NCBI GenBank assembly: GCA_902651635.1
Contig: CACRSC010000014.1
Coordinates: 240,271-304,270, forward strand
DNA length: 64,000 nt
Source of the DNA: Mastigamoeba balamuthi
Taxonomy: Eukaryota; Evosea; Mastigamoebida; Mastigamoebidae
Direction: 5' to 3'
The notes beneath the pieces are model-generated. The model was not told where the DNA came from, searched no databases, and worked only from the letters and a program-made list of their open reading frames with translations. Of the stretch, positions 21,058 to 32,650 are shown one piece after another. The first letter of the stretch is position 1. Each line of letters opens with the position of its first letter. The position numbers were made by a program, and so were the translations under genes.

Positions 21058-22314
21058 ATGGCAGCGGATCAGCACGAGATGGGCACCTGGCCAAGGGGCC
21101 TCAGCCGGATCCCGGGGCCGAGAGACGCAGACGGCCCCTTCCTGTGGATCTCCAGCGAGAACGCCTTCCGTGGCTCGGCCTTCGGCGTGCGCACTACTGC
21201 CCTCCTTCCTTGTCACGCAGTGTCCATGTTGGGAGAGCTGCGTCCGCTCGGCCAGAGCCGCACCGGCGGACGCCCCCTCGCGTCTCGCTCGTTGCCACGG
21301 GGCTGGAGGGCTGGATGCTCTCCGGCTCACCACCACCGACCCTTTTTCGGGGGTGAACACCACAAAATCCGGTCTTTAGGTGGGGGTGGTGGCGCCTGTC
21401 TCGTGGATGCAGGCGTACTCCGTGGGACCCGCTCACATCCGCAACGCGGCGATCAACTGCTACACCGTTCTCAAGGACTCTCCGGCGGACAGACGTAAAA
21501 CACCGCCCGATTACCCGAGCGAGGGCTGAATCACGCCCCAGCACTCGGGCCCTGCCGCAGGTGCATGCCCACCAGCAGGCCCCTGCACTCGGATCGGCAC
21601 ACATGGGGCGATGGCGGAGTCGTAGAGGTGGCCGCGGTAATGTACGAGTCCCTGAGGCTGTCAACGCCCTCCTCTGATTGCAGAGAGTTTGTCTTCGACT
21701 CGATAAAAACGTGCACCATCTCAAGCAGTCCCTGTCGTCTGACAAGCGCCATGGACACACAGGCACTGTAGCTCCTCGCGCCTTCACCTCGGAGGCAAGG
21801 TCGAGCTCGTGTTCGAGATTCGGGGGGCGGACGGCATCCTCGCTGCGCGGCTGCGGTCAGCGCCGTTCAGCCTGTTATCAAAGACTCCAAAACAGCACGG
21901 CGATGGCGAACACCCATCGGGCGAGGGTGTTCCGGAGGAGAGGGAACACAGCGCGGCGGGTTATGAGTGCTTGCAACAGTGCGAGGAAGCCACCAGACCA
22001 GAAGCACGCGTCTCGTGCCCTCTGGTGACATTTTCGCCAGACGAGACAAGCAGAGTTTTCAAAAGCGAGGTAATCCAATCCAAGAGCACTCAGGTCCCAG
22101 ATTCACTCAACTCGGCTTCTAGGAACTGAATAGCGGATCTGATACAAGCTCCGGTCACATCAAGCTGGTTCAAGCCAACGAAGAGCAGGAACAGCTCTTC
22201 AGGCAGCTTCAGGAACTGCAAAGACTCCAGCAGGCGCAGCTCACCAGAGTTCACATTCTCGGTCAACTGCTGCGTGCAGTCGAGGCCTCGTCTTATCACC
22301 CCCCACCACAGTGA
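21058..22314 (+). CDS. Family member B: conserved CSSSRLHLGG protein
   Basis: Five exons (21058-21186, 21380-21494, 21542-21710, 21763-22069, 22123-22314) give 303 residues. Intron positions and phases (0, 1, 2, 0) are the same as in member A, and exon 2 is 115 nt in A, B and C. Conserved blocks: FLWISSENAFRGSAF; VGVVAPVSWM...IRNAAINCYTVLKDS; PCRRC in place of CPKCC; MYESL...REFVFDSIKT; CSSSRLHLGGKVELVFEIRG...LRSAPFSLLSKTPK; acidic linker; and a Gln/Leu coiled coil (LFRQLQELQRLQQAQLTRV) near the C-terminus. The coil suggests dimerisation. Function is unknown. Member C lies directly downstream in the same orientation, a tandem duplication. Confidence 0.78.
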
Positions 22315-22860
22315 TCCTTATCGAGATGGTGAGGAATTTGCCTTGGAATCACACAAACAACTTCTGAACGCCAAACACAATGCATGTTCTTCCACTCAAA
22401 TACTGAGTGAATGCTGTGCCACAGAGATGAATTCCATCTCCTCTGCTCTGTCACGTATGTGGATGGTCGGTCGTTCACCACTCCTGCTCGGTGAACACTC
22501 TCTACTTTGCACGAGCTCCAGTCTCACATTTTCTTTCCTCATGCGTGCCATTTGCTCACTGCTGTGCTCTGAACCAGCGATCATCCTCGCGTAGACAACG
22601 CAAGGTCTCGCGGAGAAGTGCATGCAGACCATATGATCATGGTCATCATTCTTCTGAAGCCTTCGGGTTCGCTTCTGCAGATTTTTTCCTGCTTCGGTAG
22701 TCTTGAGCTTGTCCCCGACAAAGTCTCGGCTTTTCCTCCGCCGAATCTTTGAACCGCATCTGCCCGAAGATATGAAAAGGCTATCAGAAAGGGGTGCGAA
22801 CAGCACCTTCGTTTTTTGCGTGTAGACAAAGTTGACAAACCACAAGGGCGAGAAACAACA
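22315..22860. other. Intergenic between tandem copies B and C, about 545 bp
   Basis: It holds the 3' UTR of B and the upstream region of C. Sequence around 22620-22790 is mixed in composition and short open frames exist on both strands, but none has convincing protein character. Confidence 0.45.
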
Positions 22861-24018
22861 ACGGCGGAAGAGCAGCACGAGTTGGGCACGTGGCCGAAGG
22901 GCCTTTGCCGGATCCCGGGGCCACGCGAAGCAGAGGACAGCCCGTACATGTGGGTCTCCAGCGAGAATGCCTTCCGCGGCTCCGCATTCTACGTTCGCCC
23001 TCCGCCCCCTCCCTGGCACAGACGAAGACACCGCAAAGGAAGGTCTCGTTCGTCCACGTAGGTGCAGGTCTACCACCCCCGTGCTCCGTGTGTCTCCGTC
23101 TGCTTCTATGTTCAGGAAACTTCGATAGTCACCGTTTTCAAGTCAAACCCAATTGACAAACAAATCTGTCTGCGATTCAGGTCGGGGTGGTGGCGCCTGT
23201 TGCGTGGATGAAGAGGAACGGGGTGGGGCCCACTCATATCCGCAACGCGGCGGTAAGCTCCTTCACCGTTCTGCACGACTCGCCGATGGACAAACGTGTG
23301 CCCTCTTGGTTTCCCGTAGTAAAAGTCTCACAGCACATAAAGCGCTCCCAAAGTGTCTCAAGTGTGCGCAGCCCAGTCGGCGCGGGCACCAGGAGCAGCA
23401 CACGCGGAGCGGAGGCGCTGTCCTGGATGTGGCGGGGGCCATGTTCGAGTCCCTGGGCCAGCCAGCGCCTGCCGCTGTTCAGTCGCGGGAGTTTATTTTC
23501 GACTCGATAAAAACGTACATAATAATCCTGGCCTCGCGCGCTCGACCTGACAGCCACACAGGCAGTGCAGCTCCTCGAGGCTCCACCTCGGGGGGAAGAT
23601 AGATCTGGTGTTCGAGATCAAGGGACAGGACGGCGTTCTTGCTGCACGACTGCGATCGCCGCCGATCAACCTCGTTTCCAAGCCCCCAAAGCACGACCAA
23701 CGCGACCCAGTTGTTGGCGTTCAGAGAGAGGACGCCAGAGGGACTGGGGCACTACATCATCCCGAAGGCGTTACTGGAGCAAATTCTGGCGAGACAGTTG
23801 CACCGGATTATTCCACTCCAGTTTTAATCGACCCCGGAATGCCTACGGAGCACACATTATCAGTTCCGCAGGTTTCAGAGGACAGCTCCCAAAGTCGCGA
23901 GCACGAGCAACTACTTCACCAACTCCAGGAGCTACAACACCTTCAACAGGAGCAACTGGCTCGAGTGTACATTCTTCAGCAGTTGCTTCGTGCAGGCAAC
24001 ACACCAAAACAACAATGA
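22861..24018 (+). CDS. Family member C, tandem paralogue of B, start codon apparently lost
   Basis: Four exons (22861-22992, 23181-23295, 23334-23514, 23562-24018) splice in the same phases as A and B to about 294 residues. All conserved blocks are present: YMWVSSENAFRGSAF; VGVVAPVAWMKRNGVGP-x-HIRNAA; PKCLKC; MFESLG...REFIFDSIKT; CSSSRLHLGGKIDLVFEIKG...RSPPINLVSKPPK; and a C-terminal coil (LLHQLQELQHLQQEQLARV). Where A and B have ATG GC, this copy has ACG GC at 22861. The open frame runs upstream without an ATG until a stop, so translation may start at ACG, in an upstream exon, or not at all. The body has no stop or frameshift, which argues for recent or continuing function. Confidence 0.65.
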
Positions 24019-24947
24019 CATCTCCGTTCTTCAACTGAATCAAAAATCATCATCAGGTCTCTGTGTTCCATCAGTGAATATTGAGATTACTCTGAGATGC
24101 AGTACCCATTGCTCACCCTTCAACTTTTGTACATGAGAGTACTCTGGAACACACCCAGGCGTGTTGCTACCAAGGAATCAGCTGGCAACTCTGAGGTGTT
24201 CATATCTGAAGCAGACACCCGTGTGAATGCAAAAATACAAGTCATGTTGTGACTCACAACGGGTGGGTAACAATGCTTATCATATATTCCTAATTTCAGA
24301 TATTCCCAATGATCAGATCATATTATGGCCTCTAATCACTCCAATTGCATTCTTAACAATAGAAGTGTTCGGGAAATAAGACATGCTAGTTGATTGTGAT
24401 TTGTTCTGAACGAACACCAATCCAATTCCTGTTCTGGTTTTCTTGGCGAATTGCAGTCGTCATTCACAATGCTTCTTGATAAGCAGTAAGAAAACAACAG
24501 AAAAATCACGCATGCGCATGCATACATTTCTCTGTATGCTCTCTAAGTACTTCATACACAATGCAACCAAAACAACTGATGAAAATTGAACAAGGTGATA
24601 GAAAAAATGAACCGGATTGTTTATTCCCTTCCACTCCACCATGCTGCTTAGACAGCATGGTACGGCACCTCTTCTGCTATGGTGAGAGTTGTAGTAGCTG
24701 CTGAGCCGCTGCAACCTGCCATTCATACTCATCCTTCTTATTGGTCTTAATGTGGTAAGTGGTGTCAGTATTAATATTTTAAACAGATAATAGCTCAGAA
24801 CTAAAAATGGCCCTCTTCAAAAAGCTCGTAAGGGAATTGTGAGTTGTTCAGGTTAATGAGAGGGACCTGCATATGTCTGTTGCTACAGCTGTAAAGTCTG
24901 TTGAAGTGTACTTAAAATAGCAAGAAACAATTACAACACATCTCACA
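24019..24947. other. AT-rich stretch, start of the repeat island
   Basis: GC content and CpG drop sharply just after member C. Short open frames occur on both strands but none looks coding. A short perfect hairpin (accatgctgct...agcagcatggt type) lies at about 24640-24662. I see no gene. Confidence 0.5.
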
Positions 24948-25276
24948 ACAACACACCCCACACCAGTACAGAAAAAACAATAAAACCTATTTGATTAATA
25001 ATATAACATTGCGATTAATTCATTTAATCGTTTAATCAATAAATTATCGAGATAATCACTAAATCGCAAAAAACGATTATAGCAATCATGCGCATTATAT
25101 GTATAAAGTGCAAAATGCACAAATGCACAAATGCACAAAATGTGCAACATGCACTAACAAAATTAAGCACAAAAGAAGTGCTCTCTCAGTGCTAAATCTA
25201 GCTCTTAAATTCAGTGCTATAGGTGCAAATTTTGTGCTTCAGCAGATATAACACAGTGATGATCAAATGTTTAATG
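24948..25276 (+). repeat. TAGCG-type repeat, copy 1 (heavily decayed)
   Basis: The copy begins acaccccacacc...acagaa...aataaa, passes through atcg/tgc-rich AT sequence and ends cagtgatgatcaaatgtttaat. The same start and end frame copy 3 at 32344-32650, and the end matches the reverse complement of copy 2 at 26565-26590. Where copies 2 and 3 have gcgc or gcga, this copy mostly has gtgc, gcac or gtga, which is CpG loss. Confidence 0.7.
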
Positions 25277-26564
25277 TGTTGGCCTTTTCAGGGTGGGCAC
25301 AGGATCTTCTGAGGTGAACCCAGCATGCCTTGCCTCCGAAAAGGCATCTTGGCAATTTTCATGATCAGATTCAGCCTGATCAGAGTGTCGGGCAGCAGGG
25401 CATCAGTGGGAAGTTGCTAAGGGACTGAAGCCACATGATATAGTGCTGGTGGATGCATGGCCACCAGCAGGCCTCCCAGATGGGATCAGTTCCTGGAGAA
25501 GGGCCATAACCATTGGTATCTGGCAGAGCCGAGGTTCGGAAATGGCCATCAGGGATGGGCAGAAGGCCCTCTGGGGGTTGTATGAGCAGCATGGGCCACC
25601 ACAGTGTCATTGGATGAGAGGGGGTCAGCAGGGCGACGTGAGCTCCCTTGTCCTTGGCATGGGCCAGGACAGACAGACAGAATCAGGGAGAATGAAGGAT
25701 CTTCTGGGCCGTCCAGCCCCCTGGCTCAGAGGTTCGTGCCCCGATGCAGGTGAGGCCCCGTTGCCAGATCAGGTGGCCCGGGCTGCAGCCTGGCAGTCTG
25801 GCACCTGCAGCAGGGCCACCACAGATACCTTCTTGTAATCGGATACCTTAAGCAGCCCTGGTGCAGGTCGATAGTGAAGCTGAGGAACTGGAGGTGCTGA
25901 GAGACGGTGGCTGTCCCCTTTGTGGGGTGCAGTCAGCTCTCTGGAGAAGGATACCCAGGTCAAGCAGGCAGGCAGATATCTCCCGTGAGCCATGTCTGGG
26001 CCCGTGACAAGAAGTGGGGCAGGACCAAATCCAAGCCTCCTTGCTCAGCTGCTGCTCTGTGCAGAACCCTTCACCTTCAGGCTTCTGTGTCTACAATTCC
26101 CCAGCATTGCATGCTGCTCAGGCCAAGTTTTGGGCTCTATTTAAATTTGCTTATCAACAAGTTCGCATGATTTTGCACAAGAAAATCAGCTGTCAGATTG
26201 AAGAGATGAATGGTATTGTTATAAGACAACATTCTGCTGTTTCTGTTTCATACCTTAATATAGCATTTCACTGTCTTCCCAGCCAACATGTGGAAGGACG
26301 TGTGCCTTATCCTTGAAGGACTGATGACTATCAAACCCAGAAGAGGATCATATCATGGATGAGCTCTTTCGAGCCAGGGGCGTTGAGGTAGAAGAGGAGG
26401 GGGGGGGGGGTTACAGTGGGTGGTGAGTCTGGGGGGGGGGGAAGGGCATGCATGTTGTGGGGCTTGGGGGGTACATCCAGGGCCAGTTCTAGAAAGACTG
26501 GTTCCAGTACCGCATCCTGTTATTGGTTCATTACTTTGCTTGCATATCTGTTGAACAGGCTGAT
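25277..26564. mobile_element. Probable degenerate transposon body between inverted repeat copies 1 and 2
   Basis: The stretch is more GC-rich than its surroundings but CpG-poor, and its only open frames are short and broken. Repeat copy 1 on the left and copy 2, inverted, on the right frame it, so it may be the remains of one or two elements that share a terminal repeat. G-runs at 26400-26450 are low complexity. I cannot assign a class. Confidence 0.35.
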
Positions 26565-26960
26565 TATTAAACATTTGGTCATCGCTGCGACTTTTGCGCA
26601 TGAAGCGCTAAATCTTTAGCGATGTTTTTTCAGTGCTACTTTAGCGATTCAATCGCTAATTTTGCGCTAAATTTAGCGCAAAATAGCGCTACATCGCTAA
26701 TAGCGATTGTAGCGCTATATGCAACCTAAATTCAGCGTTATAGATTTATTTTACCTTGTGCTATGCATCGCTTATAGTGCTACTAGCGCAAATATTTGTG
26801 CTGGTAGCGATTGTAGCGCTAAATTAGCGATGTAATTCCATTGCATGCATCGCATGTAGCGCTATATTCCTGTGGAAGGGAAAGGGGCATTTGGGGCATT
26901 TTGGCTTATGGCCAAAATGACACTTTTTTGTTGCAAAAATGACCCAAAACAAATACGGAA
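26565..26960 (-). repeat. TAGCG-type repeat, copy 2 (inverted, least decayed)
   Basis: From 26565 the sequence reads, on the reverse strand, the cgcagcgatgaccaaatgt end, then a dense field of tagcg/gcgcta motifs to about 26865, then the flank ggaatat...ccacaggaa...gccccttt. That flank recurs at 31625-31657 next to the first assembly gap. About 30 copies of agcg or cgct occur in 280 bp, many as short palindromes. Confidence 0.75.
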
Positions 26961-27089
26961 AAATGAGAAAACGTACCAAATATGGATTGAAATGTAGTGT
27001 GCAGAAGTGCATATTTTTTACTCATGCAACAATATCTGGAGAAAGAAGAAAATGAAATGAGAGAATAAACCAGGGAAAAAGGCACTTTA

Positions 27090-28560
27090 TTATTGTGTGT
27101 GAGTGACCCGCCAACAATGAGGATGAAACCACTGGTTGCACTGAGTGCAAAGAAAGGTAGTCCTTGAACCTCTCTTTTCAGTAGACGATTTACAGGCAGC
27201 ATACTTGCCACTTTTGATGGGATTTGACCTAAATAGAATGAGAAAATGGAAATAATGGAAGGGTAATCTCATGATTGAGAACGAGAGTATGATTGGCAGG
27301 TAGAGAGGTGGTCTCAAGAGCAGCAGAGAAAGGCCGAAACCAGGGGTGCAAGTTTGACACCCATTTAGCAGCTTCTCTCTGGTCCATAGAAAGACCACGG
27401 GAGTTGAGGTCATGGGCAACAGGCTAAGATGGGGGTTAGAGGGAAAGAGGAAAAGAAGCAAACCTCCAGGGATGAAGCAACACTGTCAATAAAGTGAACA
27501 GCACAGGCATCATACCAGGCAGTTTCAATGAAGCCAGGCAGACTGCATAGCCAATGAGACTCGTTGAAGGCAGGCTTCCAGGGAGAGGAAGAGAGTACTT
27601 GAGCCCAGAGGTATGACAGAGTCAGAATGTCAAGTCATTATAAAGCCATAGCCCTTAGCATGGAGAACGTTGTCTATTTTCTTAGAGTCAAACCAGTTTT
27701 CAAGGATGACCTTGAAAGGAATACCATGAGGAAGGTCAGCCAAGAGCGTAAGAACGGTCTTCATTTTCAAGACCATCAGGGCTGCTATCAGCAAGCAGGG
27801 ACCAGTGAAGAGATGAAAGTAACAAATGATGCCAGCAGAATCAACAAGCAAGAAGACCTTGATTCCAGTGGGGTGTGGTTTGCCATGGACGTACTGCCTG
27901 AAATGGCACTGGCCCTTGAAGGGGACAATTTCCTCATTAACAGTGACCCATTGGAATGGGTACCAATATTGTTGACTGTTTATAAGAACCTTATTGAAGA
28001 GAGGATCAATAAGAGAGGTTGTGAAGGACTTGTTATTTGTGACGTGAAAACACCTATGAATGTCCTTGAACCAAGAGAGGTGCATAGCCTGAAGGAAACG
28101 GGGGTTTGCAGTGTTCATCCCAGGAGTGGGTTGGATTGAGACCTATAAGGACAAGGGGGTCAGGACAGGAGGTCAGAGAGAGTGAAAGAAACTGAGTGAG
28201 TGACATACCATTGAGAAGTATAAGAGAGAGGTAGTAATACATCTAGAGGGAAGAGACAGAAACCCAGTGGTCCAGGAACTTAGCCCTATTGCATGAAGAA
28301 ATATGACAGGGATAAACCATGGAGGCAAAGTAGTTTGTTTTCTAGGACATTATTTTGAGGAGAAATGAAAGGAATGGGATGATGAGGAACGAGAATATAT
28401 CACAGAGGTGCTGGATATTAAAGGCAGGGAAGAGGAGGTCGAAGTAGTCATGAGGAGTACCAATGAGGAAGGGCATTGCTCTGTGGCCAGAGGCAGACGT
28501 GGGATTCCAGTGAAGTGCAGAGGGGAGCATAGCATCGGTGGGCCAGCCATGGGTAGGGCC
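27090..28560 (-). mobile_element. Dead piggyBac-type transposon (transposase remnants)
   Basis: The longest intact piece, 28118-27630, carries the piggyBac DDE core: NEEIVPFKGQ...RQYV-x-x-KPHPTGIKVFLLVDS...LFTG, then LADLPHGIPFKVILENWF and KGYGF. A second piece at 27461-27090 ends in the C-terminal zinc-finger domain of the family (CKSS...FLCTQCNQWFHPHCW). Upstream fragments up to about 28560 show the preceding domain in broken frames. The first catalytic Asp (D-E-S-M in active enzymes) is Asn, and the Asp of the DN-F motif is Glu. Stops separate the pieces, so this copy cannot transpose by itself. I did not find clean TTAA-flanked terminal repeats. Confidence 0.75.
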
Positions 28561-29180
28561 CTAGGAAGTTAGCTGAAATGGGAGGAATGGGAATACCCCA
28601 TCACTGGGACTGGAGGGGAAGAGGGTAGCAGAGGCGAGAGGGAGAATGGAGACAAGAAGAAGAAGTGTGAGCAACATTCTTGAACCCATTGGCAAGACTG
28701 AAGAATGTAAGGAAGATATATTGCAGTATATTAAGGCAGCACAGAAGCAGAGATAATATTGGAAACAAGAAGGTGAGTTGGTTTCAATATTTTGGATGCA
28801 CAAAACCGAGGAACATAATTGGTCAAAACAGACAGGAATAAGATGATGCAAGCACAGAGTACGTGGGGTTGGCCATCCCGTTGGCAGACTCAGAGTTTCT
28901 GCAGAAGAACCCAGACATCACACTACTGGGACAGTTCGTGTCATGGCTGATGAATGCAGCACAGTGGAAGTGGATGCAGTGAGATGAACTTGAAGAACAT
29001 TATGTGCACACATTAAGTGCATCAAGGTAAAGCAAAGACTGAGGAACATAATTCATCAAACAGGGAGTAGCACAGATAGAGAAGCTGATGAAGACAGAGC
29101 TGTAGGTGATCCAGTTAGCACAGATAGAAGGTATATTTTCCCCTTACGTTTAGTAGAGTAACTTTGCTGTATTTTTCATA
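28561..29180. other. AT-rich repeat-island sequence
   Basis: It may contain the 5' part of the piggyBac element. Open frames are short and hydrophobic by composition only. No feature can be supported. Confidence 0.4.
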
Positions 29181-29545
29181 CCACCCCAAAAAGCCCAATT
29201 TTTCGCGCACGCGCGTATACGCGCATCCGTGTAAAATGTGACTTTTTGGTATATCCTAGATGATGTGATTTTGCGTGTGTGATACAGCCAAATGCGATTA
29301 TTTATCATTTATTAGCTTGCTTAATAAGAATTGAATGTTAAAAGCACTTGTGGTCGAGTCAGTTCAGGGCGCTGTATTCGGGTTGCAGTCTCGCAAGAGG
29401 CCTGGGTTCGAATCCGAGCGGATTCATTATTCCTTAAATAAAGATCGAACGTTTGGCGGCATCATTTTGGATAGGTCAAAAACCCAGATTTTTCGCGGAT
29501 GCGCGTATACGCGCGTGCACGAAAAAATGACCATTTTGGGAGGGT
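29181..29545. mobile_element. Inverted-repeat element with an internal tRNA-like (Pol III box A/B) head
   Basis: Two arms of about 85 bp (29181-29265 and 29461-29545) are near reverse complements of each other. Both contain cacgcgcgtatacgcgcatcc, itself partly palindromic. Between them, 29344-29425 resembles a tRNA: tggtcgagtcagttcaggg (A box), an anticodon-like hairpin ctgta-ttcgggt-tgcag, a long Leu/Ser-like variable arm, and gggttcgaatcc (perfect B box). The acceptor stem does not pair, so it is not a functional tRNA. The structure fits a foldback/MITE-like element that carries, or was invaded by, a tRNA-derived SINE head. Confidence 0.65.
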
Positions 29546-31656
29546 TCGAAAAGTAAGTGAAATTCAATAGGTAAAATGGATAGCATAATACCTTAGATTT
29601 TTACGTGAATAAGCTCTCTGCTAATGTTGTTCTTTTTCCAATCGCAGGAGATGATCCTGAGGATGATCACTTCTGTGTTATCAATGAGGAGGAGGATGTC
29701 ATATCCCTCCAAGCCCCTGCCCCTTTCCCAGCTCCCAAAGAATGTCAGCACTGGTCACACTGAGAAGCTGTCTTTCAGCATGTCCCTCAGCCAGATCAAC
29801 ACCCAGTACAAGTTTGATGAGATCACCAACATCTTCTTTAGGAACATCGTTAACATGTGTTCGAGTATGGCATCAGCATCAGGCCATGGCGCAGTAGTGC
29901 ATGGCTGCCAAAATACACAAGTACTCCATCATGTTCAAGTAGAAGGTCCCTGTCATCCACTTCGGATCCAGCTCCAATGTCTTGTACCTTCAGCTCGACC
30001 ACAACCATCACATCATCTTTTTCCTCTTTATTCATGTCATAGAGTACTTTCACTTCCAGCTTTCTGCCATTAGTAATGATAGCTGCCTTCTCGACCTTCT
30101 GAAGAATGCTCTGTCTCATCTTCATCCACATCATCATCTATCACTCCAGATATATTCCTTTCATTCTTCTCTTCTTTTTTCCATTCATTTCATGCAGTGA
30201 TACCAGTTCCCTTCATCATATACTTTGGCAAGACCATCAATGACATCACCATGGCTGCTAATCAGAAGACATGATTTGACCAGCTTGTACACATTACTCA
30301 TCTCAGGTGCGGATTTCCTCTTCCTTTTTCCTCTGTTATTCACTTCGATTTATGATTTATAACTCTTCTGGCAATCAGTGTAAGTTCCTCATAATCCATT
30401 CAGAGCTTTACATTATCCCTTTGCAAGTGCTCCTTCCTTAGACATACTTGTGTAAGAAGAATTTCTTCACCAATATCATGACTGTCTTTAACTTCATCAA
30501 CCCCTCTGTCCTTACTCACATCATCAACAACCTTATGACCCCCATGCTTCTGGAAGGAACTCTCCAACAAGTCCTTCAAGAGTATGTTTTTCCTCCTGTT
30601 TTTGTCTTGCAAATTCCCCTACAGGATTCCTTGACGATCGTACCAAGAGGCTCTCCAAGTCCTCCATCGGGATACCCACTCCAACAAGGACTTATTTTCA
30701 CTGTTATTGCCACTGTTCTGGCTTCCTTCCTGTGCAACCTCTTCATGGGCCTCTTTCTTACCATCTCGTTGCTCTTCACCAGAGCAGCAGAGTCTTCAGA
30801 CCAACCTGAACTGCTTCATCAACGCCTCTAGTTCTGTCCCCCCTACTGACCCCCTTGCCTTTAATAGCCTGTGAACTGTCCTCATCTTCCTCTTCATATC
30901 CATTCAGGTCGTCTCTGCATTTGAGATCGCCATCATCACCAACATCATTCAGTGAAGGATACTGCTCTTTTTCAAGCTCTTTTTCTTCTCTATATTACAG
31001 ATGAATTCCCCATGTCCAATGCCGTCTTTGGCCTCCTGTTCTCTGGCCTGTCTGACGGCCTGTGGTATTAGCTGCTGATTCTATGCCCCTCTGCCTCTTC
31101 TTCCTCTTTCTCTTCTATCAGGCATGCTCTTTTCCCCCACCTGTAAACCTGCCAAGAAGTGCAGAAGAAGGTGTTCCTTCTTGCCTCCTTTTGCATTCTG
31201 TTTACTCTCCTTGGTTTTCAGCTGCTCTTTCAGCTTTTCCAAAGTCAGCAAATAAACATCTCTCTTTGACTCTCTATCTGTGTCTGCCTATAAAATTACC
31301 TGTTTTTCCATCCCATTTATACTATAATTAATATCTCTTCATTTCTTTATGTATTTGTTTTCTTTCTTTTGCAACTAAATATGTGCTCTTTCCGGTCTTA
31401 ATTGGAATATTGCTTCTGCCAAAATAATGTGAAATTCACTCATTTTTAAAACTCTCAATACACAAAAAATGTACTCTTTTTCTAACTATATTATTTGATT
31501 TTCCGAAATCACTCCGATAATAATCATGTCTTTTTTTACAATTTTTCGCCACTGCGTTTCATTGTTTTCCTTTTTTTGCTCCAAAAATCTGCCTTTTTTA
31601 CTAGTTTTTCCGTCTCTTTTTCATGGCAAAATGCCCCTTTCCCTCCCACAGGAATA
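29546..31656. other. AT-rich, pyrimidine-skewed sequence, no gene supported
   Basis: Short + strand open frames (for example 30448-30831, with a hydrophobic stretch) are interrupted and lack codon-usage character like that of the real genes. The region may be old transposon or a decayed membrane-protein gene. The end (31625-31656) matches the flank of repeat copy 2, and the assembly gap begins right there. Confidence 0.4.
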
Positions 31657-31926
31657 TNNNNNNNNNNNNNNNNNNNNNNNNNNNNNNNNNNNNNNNNNNN
31701 NNNNNNNNNNNNNNNNNNNNNNNNNNNNNNNNNNNNNNNNNNNNNNNNNNNNNNNNNNNNNNNNNNNNNNNNNNNNNNNNNNNNNNNNNNNNNNNNNNNN
31801 NNNNNNNNNNNNNNNNNNNNNNNNNNNNNNNNNNNNNNNNNNNNNNNNNNNNNNNNNNNNNNNNNNNNNNNNNNNNNNNNNNNNNNNNNNNNNNNNNNNN
31901 NNNNNNNNNNNNNNNNNNNNNNNNNN
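31657..31926. other. Assembly gap (N run)
   Basis: 270 unresolved bases. The left edge stops at ggaatat, the point where the TAGCG motif field starts in repeat copy 2, so the gap was probably caused by this repeat. Confidence 0.98.
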
Positions 31927-32343
31927 GCTGAGGGGAGGGGAGGAAGCAGCGTGGCTTCCAGGCAGCATTTCTCAGGTACACTGTCCCTCTTTTTCCTCCC
32001 CATTTTCTGCCCCATTTCTTTATTTCTCCCCCTTTTTCCCCTGAAAAGTGCACCACTGTGACTAACACTAGCTACACTGCAGGTTGTGATGAGAAGCTGT
32101 ATCAGACCGGGCACATGCCTGAGATATGTATTTGCGCCCCTCGCACCCCCCTCTCCCTGCATGTCTCTTCATTTTTATCTTTTTATCGGATTAGCGAATA
32201 ACGCGCATAACGCGCTATTAACGCTTATCCGTTTGAATACTAACAGGTCTCATTTTTACAGGTATGAAAGATTATATGAACAGAGCCTGGCGCCACGCCT
32301 GGCTCTGATACTGAGCTTGAGAACTCGTTCTTCTCACTTCACA

Positions 32344-32650
32344 TCAATACACCCCACCCCACACCTACAGAACAAATAAATTTCAATGTTTTATTGAATT
32401 AAACACATCGTTTTCTGGCGTTTTAATCGTTTTAATCGTTTTCATCAAAAATAAATCGCTAAAAATCGCTATAAATCGCTAAAATCGCTAAAAACGATTA
32501 ATGCGCATTATGCGCATTATGTGCTATTAAATTATAGTGCTACTTTAGTGCTAACTTAGCGCAAAATTTAGCACTGAAATTTTATTGCTACATGCGCTAA
32601 TATAGCGCTTTAGCGAATAAAACGCAGCGATGACCAAATGTTTATTGTGT
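32344..32650 (+). repeat. TAGCG-type repeat, copy 3
   Basis: It starts accccaccccacacctacagaa, continues with atcgctaaaa and gcgcat motifs, and ends cgcagcgatgaccaaatgttta, matching copies 1 and 2. Many taatcg/tagcg units remain intact, and others have become tagtg or agcac. Related tagcg/acgcgc motifs already begin near 32190. Confidence 0.7.

Noticed and set aside
29344-29425. Functional tRNA-Leu or tRNA-Pro gene
   Set aside because: The acceptor stem does not pair and the T stem has a mismatch; it is tRNA-like only.
30448-30831. Membrane transporter gene in the AT-rich island
   Set aside because: Hydrophobic only because of T-rich codons; no motif, interrupted on both sides.
31495-32162. 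Open frames spanning the N gap, and likewise 52083-53072
   Set aside because: They are made of unknown bases and carry no information.
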